Assembly (NCBI GenBank): GCA_964520445.1
Contig: CAZFNU010000017.1
Location: 1-13,725, forward strand
From: CAZFNU01 sp964520445
Lineage (GTDB): Bacteria; Patescibacteriota; Minisyncoccia; UBA6257; JAKLIH01
Direction of reading: 5' to 3'
DNA length: 13,725 bases
Shown: piece after piece, positions 6,993 through 13,725 of the stretch
How positions within the stretch are numbered: position 1 is the first letter of the stretch
Layout: the number at the start of each line of letters is the position of its first letter
The notes under the pieces: model-generated
Told to the model about the DNA's origin: nothing
The model's database searches: none
What the model saw: only the letters and a program-made list of their open reading frames with translations
Position numbers and translations under genes: made by a program

Positions 6993-7529
6993 ATGTCGAT
7001 TATACCAACAAATTTACAATTTAATGAGTCAAAACAAGGTAAAACCACTTGACCTAAAGGTTTTTTGATTTTGAGTATTTTGTTATTGATTTTTGTGATA
7101 GCTAGTTTTTTTGTAGTTAAAGTTTTGGCAAATAGCACATCTGCTAAGTTAGCTAATTTAAATAAAGAAATAGAGGAACAAAAAAATGAATTATCCATAG
7201 ATAGTTCTTCAAAAGTAACTAATTTTCAAAATGAACTCTTAAGTTTGAAGACTATTTTAAAGAATCATATTATTATATCTGAGGCTATTTCTACTATTGC
7301 TCAAAATACTCATCAGCAGATAAATTTCTCAAGTTTTAAAATTAATTATATTGACAAGAAAATAGAAATTGATGGGGAGGCAGACAATAACGAAGTTGTG
7401 GCACAAGCCGGATATGTATTTGCTAATTTGCCCAACGTGTCATCAATAGAAATTAAAAATTTAAAAACCACTAATAGTGGAGTTAGTTTTACGATGGTAT
7501 TAGAAGTTTTAGAAAAGTTTTTTAATTAA
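6993..7529 (+). CDS. pilN: PilN-like type IV pilus alignment protein
   Basis: This 178-residue protein has the PilN plan: a short cytoplasmic N-terminus, one membrane helix (residues about 24-45), a coiled coil with many Glu/Lys/Asn (about 50-90), and a C-terminal ferredoxin-like domain ending in a beta strand (VSFTMVLEVL). PilN links cytoplasmic PilM to PilO. The N-terminal tail contains IIPTNLQF, which resembles the PilM-binding INLLP-type motif. The start at 6993 is chosen because it includes this tail; it requires UGA at residue 20 (7050-7052) to be sense, just before the membrane helix (TT[W]PKGF), where Trp suits a membrane interface. The stop is TAA, nine A/T bases before pilO. There is no SD. 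Confidence 0.82.
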
Positions 7530-7538
7530 AATATATAT

Positions 7539-8132
7539 ATGAGAGAAACAACAAAACAAACTTTAGCAATATTATTTATAACGATTATACTGGGAATTAG
7601 TATTTTTATATTTTTAAAATTCACGCAACCTATGTTTAATAATTTAACTTCTTTAAAAACACAGATTATAGAAAAACAGGAAGTTAAAAAAGGTTTATTA
7701 GAGCGTAAGGCAATGTTACAGGATATTGCAGATAAGTATCAACTATTGGGAGGAGATTTAACCAAGATTAATTATGCTTTGCCTACAAAACCTCAATTAG
7801 CAGAAGTTTTAGCTACTATAGATGTTATCGCGAAACAAGCACAAGTGAATTTAAATGAAGTGAGTTTCAGGGAAATTAATGAAACAGAGGCAGGAAAGAA
7901 AAACACAAACTCATACAATACTATAGAAGTAACATTTGCCGTAGAAGGTAATTTTGTTAATACCAATTTATTCTTACAAGAAGTAGGTCAAGAATTACGT
8001 ATTATGGATGTAAAACAGGTAGCTATGAAACAATATAATACTTTACAGCAAGTAGGTAGTAAAACTAAGAGTTATAAAACTATTTCTATCTTAAAAACTG
8101 ATGTCGTTTTATATACGTATTATCAACCTTAA
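7539..8132 (+). CDS. pilO: PilO-like type IV pilus alignment protein
   Basis: This 197-residue protein has a short N-terminus, one membrane helix (residues about 8-28), a coiled coil (about 35-65, LKTQIIEKQEVKKGLLERKA), and a C-terminal ferredoxin-like domain. The segment YALPTKPQLAEVLATIDVIA is the typical PilO linker where LP begins the folded domain. PilO pairs with PilN in the inner-membrane alignment complex. It contains no Trp at all, so the code question does not touch it. The spacers on both sides are ten bases or fewer and only A/T, with no SD; the gene is probably read from the pilN promoter. Confidence 0.85.
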   Translation: MRETTKQTLAILFITIILGISIFIFLKFTQPMFNNLTSLKTQIIEKQEVKKGLLERKAMLQDIADKYQLLGGDLTKINYALPTKPQLAEVLATIDVIAKQAQVNLNEVSFREINETEAGKKNTNSYNTIEVTFAVEGNFVNTNLFLQEVGQELRIMDVKQVAMKQYNTLQQVGSKTKSYKTISILKTDVVLYTYYQP

Positions 8133-8142
8133 TTAATATTTT

Positions 8143-8427
8143 ATGGCAATACAAATAGGAGAAAAAAAGAAAAAGCAACCAAAATTATTGATACTTTTGA
8201 TTATAGTGTTATTAGGTTTTGTTGGTTTTCGGGTTTTTAAAATGTTTACGGCAAAACCGGTTATGACTAATACAGAAATTAATGTAGGAGAGGATATAAG
8301 TTTGAATAGTGCCATATCTAATGTAAATGACATTTTACAAGATCCAAAGTTCCAAGTTTTATATTCTCACCATGATGTTAGTTTACAACCATTGGAGATC
8401 GGTAAAGAAGACCCCTTTGCTAAATAA
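8143..8427 (+). CDS. Small single-pass pilus operon protein (PilP position)
   Basis: This 94-residue protein has a Lys-rich N-terminus (residues 8-14), one membrane helix (about 15-31), and a short extracytoplasmic tail ending GKEDPFAK. The final G-x-x-(D/N)-PF pattern resembles the end of small proteins that follow PilO in CPR pilus operons and the NPF-type motif in PilP relatives. It sits exactly where pilP would be but is far too short for a full PilP and lacks its secretin-binding domain, as expected if no outer membrane exists. A role as an accessory part of the PilNO platform is inference. Confidence 0.75.
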   Translation: MAIQIGEKKKKQPKLLILLIIVLLGFVGFRVFKMFTAKPVMTNTEINVGEDISLNSAISNVNDILQDPKFQVLYSHHDVSLQPLEIGKEDPFAK

Positions 8428-8442
8428 GTTTAAAAAATATAT

Positions 8443-10185
8443 ATGATTCAAGAAGATATTTTATTGTCAGCTTTAAAGCAGAAGGGCTATAAATTTAATG
8501 AAACAGAATTAAAAGAAGAAACAAAATTATTTCATAGAGCCTTAGAAGAAATATTGGTGGAAAAGAATATTATAGCCGAAGATAATCTAGCCCAAATTAA
8601 AGGGGAGGTTTTAAATTTACCAGTTAAGATATTTGATAAAAAAGAAGTTATTAGTAAAGATATTTTAAATATGGTAGAAGAGAGTGCGGCTAGGAATTAT
8701 AAACTAGCGGTGTTTAATAAAGATAATGAATTTATTCATGTCGCTTGTTTATATCCGGAAGATAATAAGAGTTTTGAAGCGATGAATTTTACAGCTAAAC
8801 AATTGGGTTTAAAATTAAAGTTATATACTACTACTTTTTCAGGATTACAGAGAATATGGCGAGGTTATGGTAATTTTGCTGATAATTTAGGAGTAATTTT
8901 AAAAGATTTACAACAAAAAATAGGGACACAATTAAAAAAAGGGAATGTGAACCAGAATATTGTTAATTTTAAAACTATTGAAAGTACAGTAGCAGAAGAA
9001 GCTCCAATTATTAAATTAATTAGTACTATTTTAACAGAAGCTAGTAGATTGGGAGCTTCAGATGTTCATTTTGAGCCAACTAGAAAAGTTTTACGGGTGA
9101 GATTTAGAGTTGATGGAGTTTTGTATACAGCAGTATTATTACCACTGGAAATTCATGCACCAATCATTTCTAGAATCAAAATTATGTCTAGTTTGCAAAT
9201 TGATGAAACTCGTATGCCTCAAGATGGGAGATTTAGAACCATAATAGATGAAAAACCTATTGATTTTCGTGTGTCTACATTCCCTACGAATTATGGAGAA
9301 AAAACAGCAATTCGTGTGTTAGATCCAACCGTGGGTTTATTAGGATTGCATCAATTAGGGTTAAGCGATTATGAAACCAAACAAGTTAATGAAGCATTAG
9401 CAAGACCTTATGGTATGGTTTTAGTTTCTGGTCCTACAGGGTCTGGTAAAACTACTACACTATATGCTCTATTACAAAAATTAAACAAAGATGCTTCTAA
9501 TGTTGTCACTTTAGAAGATCCAGTTGAGTATACCTTGGAAGGAGTTAATCAATCACAGGTATTACCAGAAATTAATTATACCTTTGCAAGAGGGTTAAGA
9601 CATATAGTTCGTCAGGATCCGGATATTATTATGGTAGGAGAAATTCGAGATTCGGAAACTGCAGAATTAGCTATTCATTCTGCTTTAACAGGACATTTAG
9701 TTTTATCGACTATTCATACTAATAATGCTGTTGGTACTGTTCCAAGATTGATAGATATGGGTATTCAGAAATTTTTAATTCCTTCTACATTGAATTTGGT
9801 TATTTCCCAAAGATTAGTTAGAAAATTATGTCCTTTATGTAAGAAAGAAAGAGAAGCTAGTACTGAAGAAATATCATTAATTGAAGAAGCTTTAAAAAAT
9901 ATTCCTAAAGAAGCTATTGGGGAATTAGTTATTAAAAAACCTTATATAATATATGATCCAGTAGGATGTACTGATTGTAATAACCAGGGGTATAAGGGAA
10001 GAGTAGGATTATTTGAAGTTTTGAGAATGACACGAGAATTAGAGGATATTATTATTAGCACTACATCCGAAGCTCAGTTACAAGAGGCAGCTATGAAGCA
10101 GGGCTTGATTACTTTGCGACAAGATGCTATACTTAAGGTATTGAGTGGGTTAACCTCAATAGGGGAGGCTATATCAGAAACTTAA
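8443..10185 (+). CDS. pilB: PilB, type IV pilus extension ATPase
   Basis: This 580-residue cytoplasmic motor of the GspE/PilB family powers pilin addition at the PilC platform. The N-terminal MshEN-like region covers about residues 1-150. The ATPase core shows Walker A GPTGSGKTT (330-338), Asp box LEDPVEYT, Walker B DIIMVGEIRD (394-403; catalytic Glu 400) and His box GHLVLSTIHT (417-426). A four-cysteine zinc site (C463xxC466 and C509xxC512) is characteristic of PilB/GspE and absent from PilT. All key residues are intact and the length is normal. It has about 1740 bases without one in-frame UGA despite many Gly, which argues against UGA=Gly. The single Trp is UGG. There is no SD; the preceding 15 bases are nearly all A/T. 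Confidence 0.97.
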   Translation: MIQEDILLSALKQKGYKFNETELKEETKLFHRALEEILVEKNIIAEDNLAQIKGEVLNLPVKIFDKKEVISKDILNMVEESAARNYKLAVFNKDNEFIHVACLYPEDNKSFEAMNFTAKQLGLKLKLYTTTFSGLQRIWRGYGNFADNLGVILKDLQQKIGTQLKKGNVNQNIVNFKTIESTVAEEAPIIKLISTILTEASRLGASDVHFEPTRKVLRVRFRVDGVLYTAVLLPLEIHAPIISRIKIMSSLQIDETRMPQDGRFRTIIDEKPIDFRVSTFPTNYGEKTAIRVLDPTVGLLGLHQLGLSDYETKQVNEALARPYGMVLVSGPTGSGKTTTLYALLQKLNKDASNVVTLEDPVEYTLEGVNQSQVLPEINYTFARGLRHIVRQDPDIIMVGEIRDSETAELAIHSALTGHLVLSTIHTNNAVGTVPRLIDMGIQKFLIPSTLNLVISQRLVRKLCPLCKKEREASTEEISLIEEALKNIPKEAIGELVIKKPYIIYDPVGCTDCNNQGYKGRVGLFEVLRMTRELEDIIISTTSEAQLQEAAMKQGLITLRQDAILKVLSGLTSIGEAISET

Positions 10186-10203
10186 ATTAAATTAAATTAA
10201 AGT

Positions 10204-11034
10204 ATGAAAGAGAACAAAATAGCCTTATTTAAAGGCAAAAAAATTAGAAGAGTATTTAAGGATAAAGAATGGTGGTTTTCTGTTATTGATGTTATCAATG
10301 CTTTAACAGACAGTATTAACCCTAATGATTATTGGTACAAGATGAAAGCGAGAGTTAAAGAACAAGAACAGATTGAGTTATCGACATTTTGTCGACAACT
10401 GAAATTAGAATCTACGGACGGGAAGAAATATGAGACAGATTGCGCTAATACAGAGAATATGTTTCGTATAATTCAATCTATTCCATCTCCTAAGGCAGAA
10501 CCATTTAAACGTTGGTTAGCAAGAGTAGGGTATGAAAGAATACAAGAGATAGAGAACCCCGAGTTGGCTAGTAAGAGAACTAGAATTTTGTATAAATTGA
10601 AGGGGTACTCTGATGATTGAATTGAGAAGAGAATGCGAGGGATTATCATTCGGGAGGAATTAACTGATGAACGAGATAAACGAGGAGCTCAGGAAGAAAG
10701 AGATTATGAAATTTTAACTGCCGAAATATCCAAAGCTACATTTGGGGTAACTCCTAGCCAATATAAAAAGATTAAGAAATTGAAAAGAGAAAATTTGAGA
10801 GACCATATGAATGATTTTGAATTGCTTTTAACTAGTTTAGGGAAAAAAACAACTACGGAAATTCATAAGAATGAAAATTCTATGGGTATGCCAAAATTAA
10901 GAAAAGATGCGAATATTGGTGGGAAAATAGCCGGGAATGCTAGAAAACAAATTGAAAAGAAATTAGGTAGATCAATCGTTTCTTCTAAGAACTTTTTACC
11001 AAATACAAGAAAGAATAAAAAATTAAAAAATTAA
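10204..11034 (+). CDS. BRO-N/KilA-type DNA-binding protein inserted in the pil operon
   Basis: Read through one UGA, this is a 276-residue BRO-family protein. Residues 1 to about 115 form the Bro-N domain (EWWFSVIDVINALT, then PSPKAEPFKRWLARVGYERI). The C-terminal half carries the conserved block of the antirepressor/DinD-like branch: RGIIIREELTDE, ILTAEISKATFG, LRDHMNDFELLL, GGKIAGNARKQIEK and a final VSSKNFL. The UGA at residue 139 (10618-10620) falls in DD[W]IEKR, where family members have Trp, so it is the best single proof of UGA=Trp in the window. The family is frequent in phages and as a chromosomal regulator; here it sits between pilB and pilT without an SD, in the operon frame and style. 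The usual ELTDEW is ELTDER here. Its target and any role in pilus control are unknown. Confidence 0.93.
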
Positions 11035-11039
11035 TTAAT

Positions 11040-12113
11040 ATGGACGAAAACAAAAATTCACAAAAATTAGTAGATCTATTATTCTTTGCTGCTAAACAAG
11101 GAGCATCTGATTTGCATTTAAGTATTGGTAAAAAACCCATTATACGTATTGATGGGAAATTAATAGTTATTACCAAAGAAGAAATTATTACTCCGGAAGT
11201 TATGGCAGATTATGTGGCTTCTGTTTTGACGGACGAACAAGAAGAAGAATTATTAAAGAACAAAGAAATTGATTTTGCTTTTTCTCTAGAAGACAAGATT
11301 CGTTTTCGTTCTAATGTCTATTTCCAACGAGGATATCTGGCTGCTGCTTTTCGTTTAATCCCAATGCATATTCGTACTGTTGAAGAATTAAGCTTACCAC
11401 CGACATTACATAATTTTACGAATTATAATCAAGGGTTAGTTTTGGTAGTAGGTCCTGCTGGGCATGGGAAAACTACAACTTTAGCAGCAATGATTGATGA
11501 AATTAATCATAAAAAAATGGATCACATTATTTCTATTGAAGACCCTATTGAATATACCTTTATAGCAGATAGAGCTTTGATAAGTCAAAGAGAAGTAGGA
11601 GGAGATACTATGAGTTTTAATAGTGGGTTACGTTCTTCTTTACGTCAAGATCCTGATGTAATTATGATTGGGGAAATGAGGGACGCAGAATCTATTTCCA
11701 TTGCCTTAACAGCTGCTGAAACAGGACATTTAGTTTTTTCTACTTTACATACTAATTCTGCAGCTCAAACTATTGATCGTATAATTGATAGTTTTCCAGC
11801 TAATCAACAACCACAGATTAGATCTCAATTATCTGCAGTATTAATAGGTATTGTTTCTCAACGTTTAATACCTAGAATACAAGGAGGTCGAATTCCAGCT
11901 TGCGAAGTATTAGTTATGAATACAGCTTCACGTAGTTTGATTAGAGAGAATAAGAGTTACCAAGTAGATTTAGTTATTGAAACAGGGCTAAAAGAAGGCA
12001 TGATGACTTTGAATAGGGCTTTAGCTGATTTGGTAAGAAGAAGAGAAGTGTCTATGGAAACAGCTGAACTTTATTCTTTAAATCCGGATGAATTAAGAAG
12101 TTTATTAATTTAA
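11040..12113 (+). CDS. pilT: PilT, type IV pilus retraction ATPase
   Basis: This 357-residue hexameric motor of the PilT branch pulls pilin subunits back into the membrane, driving twitching and DNA uptake. The sequence shows an N-terminal PAS-like region with GASDLHLSIGKKPIIRIDG, Walker A GPAGHGKTT (138-146), an Asp box IEDPIEYTF, Walker B DVIMIGEMRD (206-215; catalytic Glu 212) and His box GHLVFSTLHT. The PilT-specific AIRNLIRE motif appears as ASRSLIRE at 296-303. There is no four-cysteine zinc site, separating it from PilB. Small changes from consensus (SG to HG in Walker A, GEIRD to GEMRD) keep the essential Lys and Glu. It has no Trp. It starts five A/T bases after the BRO gene with no SD. 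Confidence 0.96.
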   Translation: MDENKNSQKLVDLLFFAAKQGASDLHLSIGKKPIIRIDGKLIVITKEEIITPEVMADYVASVLTDEQEEELLKNKEIDFAFSLEDKIRFRSNVYFQRGYLAAAFRLIPMHIRTVEELSLPPTLHNFTNYNQGLVLVVGPAGHGKTTTLAAMIDEINHKKMDHIISIEDPIEYTFIADRALISQREVGGDTMSFNSGLRSSLRQDPDVIMIGEMRDAESISIALTAAETGHLVFSTLHTNSAAQTIDRIIDSFPANQQPQIRSQLSAVLIGIVSQRLIPRIQGGRIPACEVLVMNTASRSLIRENKSYQVDLVIETGLKEGMMTLNRALADLVRRREVSMETAELYSLNPDELRSLLI

Positions 12114-12133
12114 AATATATATAATTTTAATCT

Positions 12134-13342
12134 ATGGAATTTATTTACAAAGCAAAAGATAGCAAGGGGGTAGAAAAAGTAGGAAAGATTCAGTCCCGCT
12201 CTGAAGATTTAGCTATTCAGTTATTACAAGGATATGGATTGATAGTTTATGATTTAAAATTAATAGAAGAACAGGGAATATTTGATAAATTCTTTGGGAG
12301 GAGAAGAAGAGCAACTACTAAAGAATTGTCTTTGTTTTTAAGACAATTTTCTACATTACTTTCTTCCAAGGTACCATTAATGGATTCTTTAAAAACTTTA
12401 TTAGCCCAGACTACCAGTAGTGGAGTTAAAGATATGATTTTTGATTTGATCTCAGGATTAGACGCAGGTTTATCTTTATCTCAAGCAATGGCAAGAGGGG
12501 AAAGTATCTTTTCTGCTTTTTATATTGAGATGGTTAAGTCCGGAGAAATATCAGGAAGATTAGAAGAAGTTTTTAACTATTTAGCTGATTATGCGGAAAA
12601 TGAAGCTAGTTTAAATGCTAAAGCTAAATCAGCTATGATTTATCCAGCTTTTATTGTAGCTGTATTTTTAGTTGTAGGAGCAGTTATTGCTATTACAGTA
12701 GCTCCTCAAATGATGGACATTTTTCAAGAATTTGGACAAAATCCACCATTCTTAACTAAAATATTAATTCATTTTGGTCAGTTTTTAATTAATTGAGGAA
12801 TATTAGTGGCAGTTGGTATTGGAGGATTAGTTTTTGCTTTAATTAATTATTTAAAAACTGCTGAAGGACAAAATTTATGATCTTTTTGATCTATGAAAAT
12901 TCCTATACTAGGGAATATTTATAAAGCAATTTATTTATCTAGATTTGCTGAATCTTTTGGCACATTATTACACGGAGGAATTCCGGTAGTACAAGCATTA
13001 GAAGTAGCAGGAAGTGCTACTGGTAATTTTGTTTTTGAAGAAATAGGACATAATATTGCTGAAGGGGTAAGAAGAGGGGAACCTATTAGTAAATTATTAC
13101 AAGAACATCCTGATTATTTCCCTCCTCTAGTTTCCCAAATGGTTTATGTAGGGGAAAATACAGGAAGATTAGATGCATTATTAAAAAGAGTTTCAGTGTA
13201 TTATTTCAATGAAGTAGAAAATGGTTTTAAGATATTATTGGAATTGATTCAGCCGGTTTTAATTGTTATCATTGCAGTGTTAGTTGGTATTTTGATTGCT
13301 GGAGTATTACTACCTATATATCAATTAGCTCAAGCAGTTTAA
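12134..13342 (+). CDS. pilC: PilC, type IV pilus inner-membrane platform protein (one gene across three UGA codons)
   Basis: Read with UGA as sense, this is a 402-residue GspF/PilC protein, the usual family length; under the standard code it would appear as two broken pieces. It has the two repeated GspF domains (about residues 65-190 and 270-390) and three membrane segments (about 168-190, 222-240 and 375-398). FLRQFSTLLSSKVPLMDSL and SRFAESFGTLLHGGIPVVQA are the matching repeat motifs. The UGA codons are at residues 221, 249 and 252. Residue 249 aligns with the Trp found before the KIPI(L/F)G motif in the family, and 221 with the aromatic residues at the start of the second membrane helix. 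No Trp in this gene is UGG. The stop is TAA. PilC anchors PilB and PilT. There is no SD. Confidence 0.95.
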
Positions 13343-13352
13343 TTAAATTAAT

Positions 13353-13725
13353 ATGCAAACAAAGAATTCATTTACATTAGTAGAACTCATGATAGTATTA
13401 GCTATCTTAGCTTTATTAGCCGGGATAGTAGTATTTACTATCAAACCAGGTAATATCTTAGATAATGTTAATGATTACAAAAGAGTATCAGATCTTAATA
13501 ACATCACTAAGTCCATTAACTATCTTAATGTTATTAACTTAGGTTTACTTAACCTAGGATCAGCTACTACCATATATGTAAGTCTTCCTGATAATACCTC
13601 TACTACCTGTTCTAGTTATGCATTACCCAGTCTACCAGCTGGTTATGGCTATAGCTGTAAGAATACGACTATCTATAGACTAAATGACTCTACAGGCTGA
13701 ATCCCTATTAACTTTAGAGAATCTG
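13353..13725 (+). CDS. Type IV pilin (3' end outside the window)
   Basis: This is a partial pilin. After six residues (MQTKNS) it has the class III signal FTLVELMIVLAILALLAG: mature residue 1 is Phe, Glu 5 is present, and a hydrophobic helix runs to about residue 30. The residue before the cleavage site is Ser rather than the usual Gly, which PilD can accept less commonly. A Cys pair (residues about 89 and 103) may close the C-terminal disulfide loop. In-frame UGA at 13698-13700 (residue 116) sits in STG[W]IPINF; small CPR-type pilins have TGWIPV there, so Trp fits and the gene continues past the window end. It follows pilC by ten A/T bases and is the likely major or minor fibre subunit. Confidence 0.9.

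Noticed and set aside
10183..10203. Short tandem repeat of ATTAA before the BRO gene as a phase-variation tract
   Set aside because: Only about four copies, and A/T-rich spacers of this type occur throughout the operon; there is no evidence of variation.
12134..13342. pilC, comF and the BRO gene as pseudogenes or frameshifted genes
   Set aside because: The pieces are in the same frame, separated only by UGA, with no length change and with homology continuous across the breaks. The same pattern occurs in seven genes.
1498..13725. UGA decoded as glycine (code 25, as in Gracilibacteria and Absconditabacteria)
   Set aside because: Conserved Trp is expected at the BRO, PilC and pilin sites, and Gly-rich genes such as PilB contain no UGA. 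The UGA count follows Trp abundance.

Overview
The window is AT-rich bacterial DNA whose main content is a type IV pilus (T4P) assembly cluster: pilM, then pilN-pilO-small anchor-pilB-(BRO/KilA-type gene)-pilT-pilC-pilin. Ahead of it lie four tRNA genes, a comF-family gene and two genes I do not recognise. The key to reading the window is that UGA is a sense codon. Seventeen in-frame UGA codons interrupt genes whose homology continues across the break (comF, pilM, a Cys-rich secreted protein, pilN, the BRO gene, pilC and the terminal pilin). Where the family is known well enough to predict the residue, it is tryptophan: the BRO-family DWIEKR motif, the Trp before the LKIPI(L/F)G segment of PilC, and TGWIP in pilins. 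All other complete host-type genes stop at TAA or TAG.

The organism is probably a small-genome bacterium with a single membrane. The cluster has no secretin (pilQ) in view, the spacers are tiny, and Shine-Dalgarno (SD) sequences are almost absent. The pilus layout resembles that of candidate-phyla-radiation (CPR/Patescibacteria) bacteria, but this placement is inference. The known CPR recoding (Gracilibacteria/Absconditabacteria) makes UGA glycine, which does not fit here. UGA=Trp is otherwise typical of Mollicutes and some reduced symbionts, which do not normally carry this pilMNO-type system.

Layout. 47-118: tRNA-Phe (minus). 295-368: tRNA-Ala with encoded CCA, followed by an unknown C-terminally membrane-anchored protein (413-1231) and a strong terminator. 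1328-1487: tRNA-Val and tRNA-Arg. 1498-2226: comF (minus). 2306-3355: pilM with its own promoter and terminator. 3636-5231: an unknown secreted protein with a structured leader, a perfect SD and a UGA end. 5354-6880: a Cys-rich secreted protein with seven UGA codons. 6993 to the window end: the pil operon, interrupted by a BRO-family gene between pilB and pilT.

Two genes (413-1231 and 3636-5231) stand apart. They have canonical SD sequences, use only UGG for Trp (15 UGG, 0 UGA), and one ends in UGA. The others have essentially no SD and use mixed UGA/UGG (17 UGA, 10 UGG). This suggests recent acquisition from a standard-code donor, or expression under different rules.

How the genes work together: PilM (cytoplasmic actin-like), PilN and PilO (membrane alignment complex) and the small single-pass protein should form the assembly platform with PilC. 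PilB drives extension and PilT retraction, and the pilin is the fibre subunit. ComF is a DNA-uptake-linked phosphoribosyltransferase-fold protein, which fits pilus-mediated DNA uptake.
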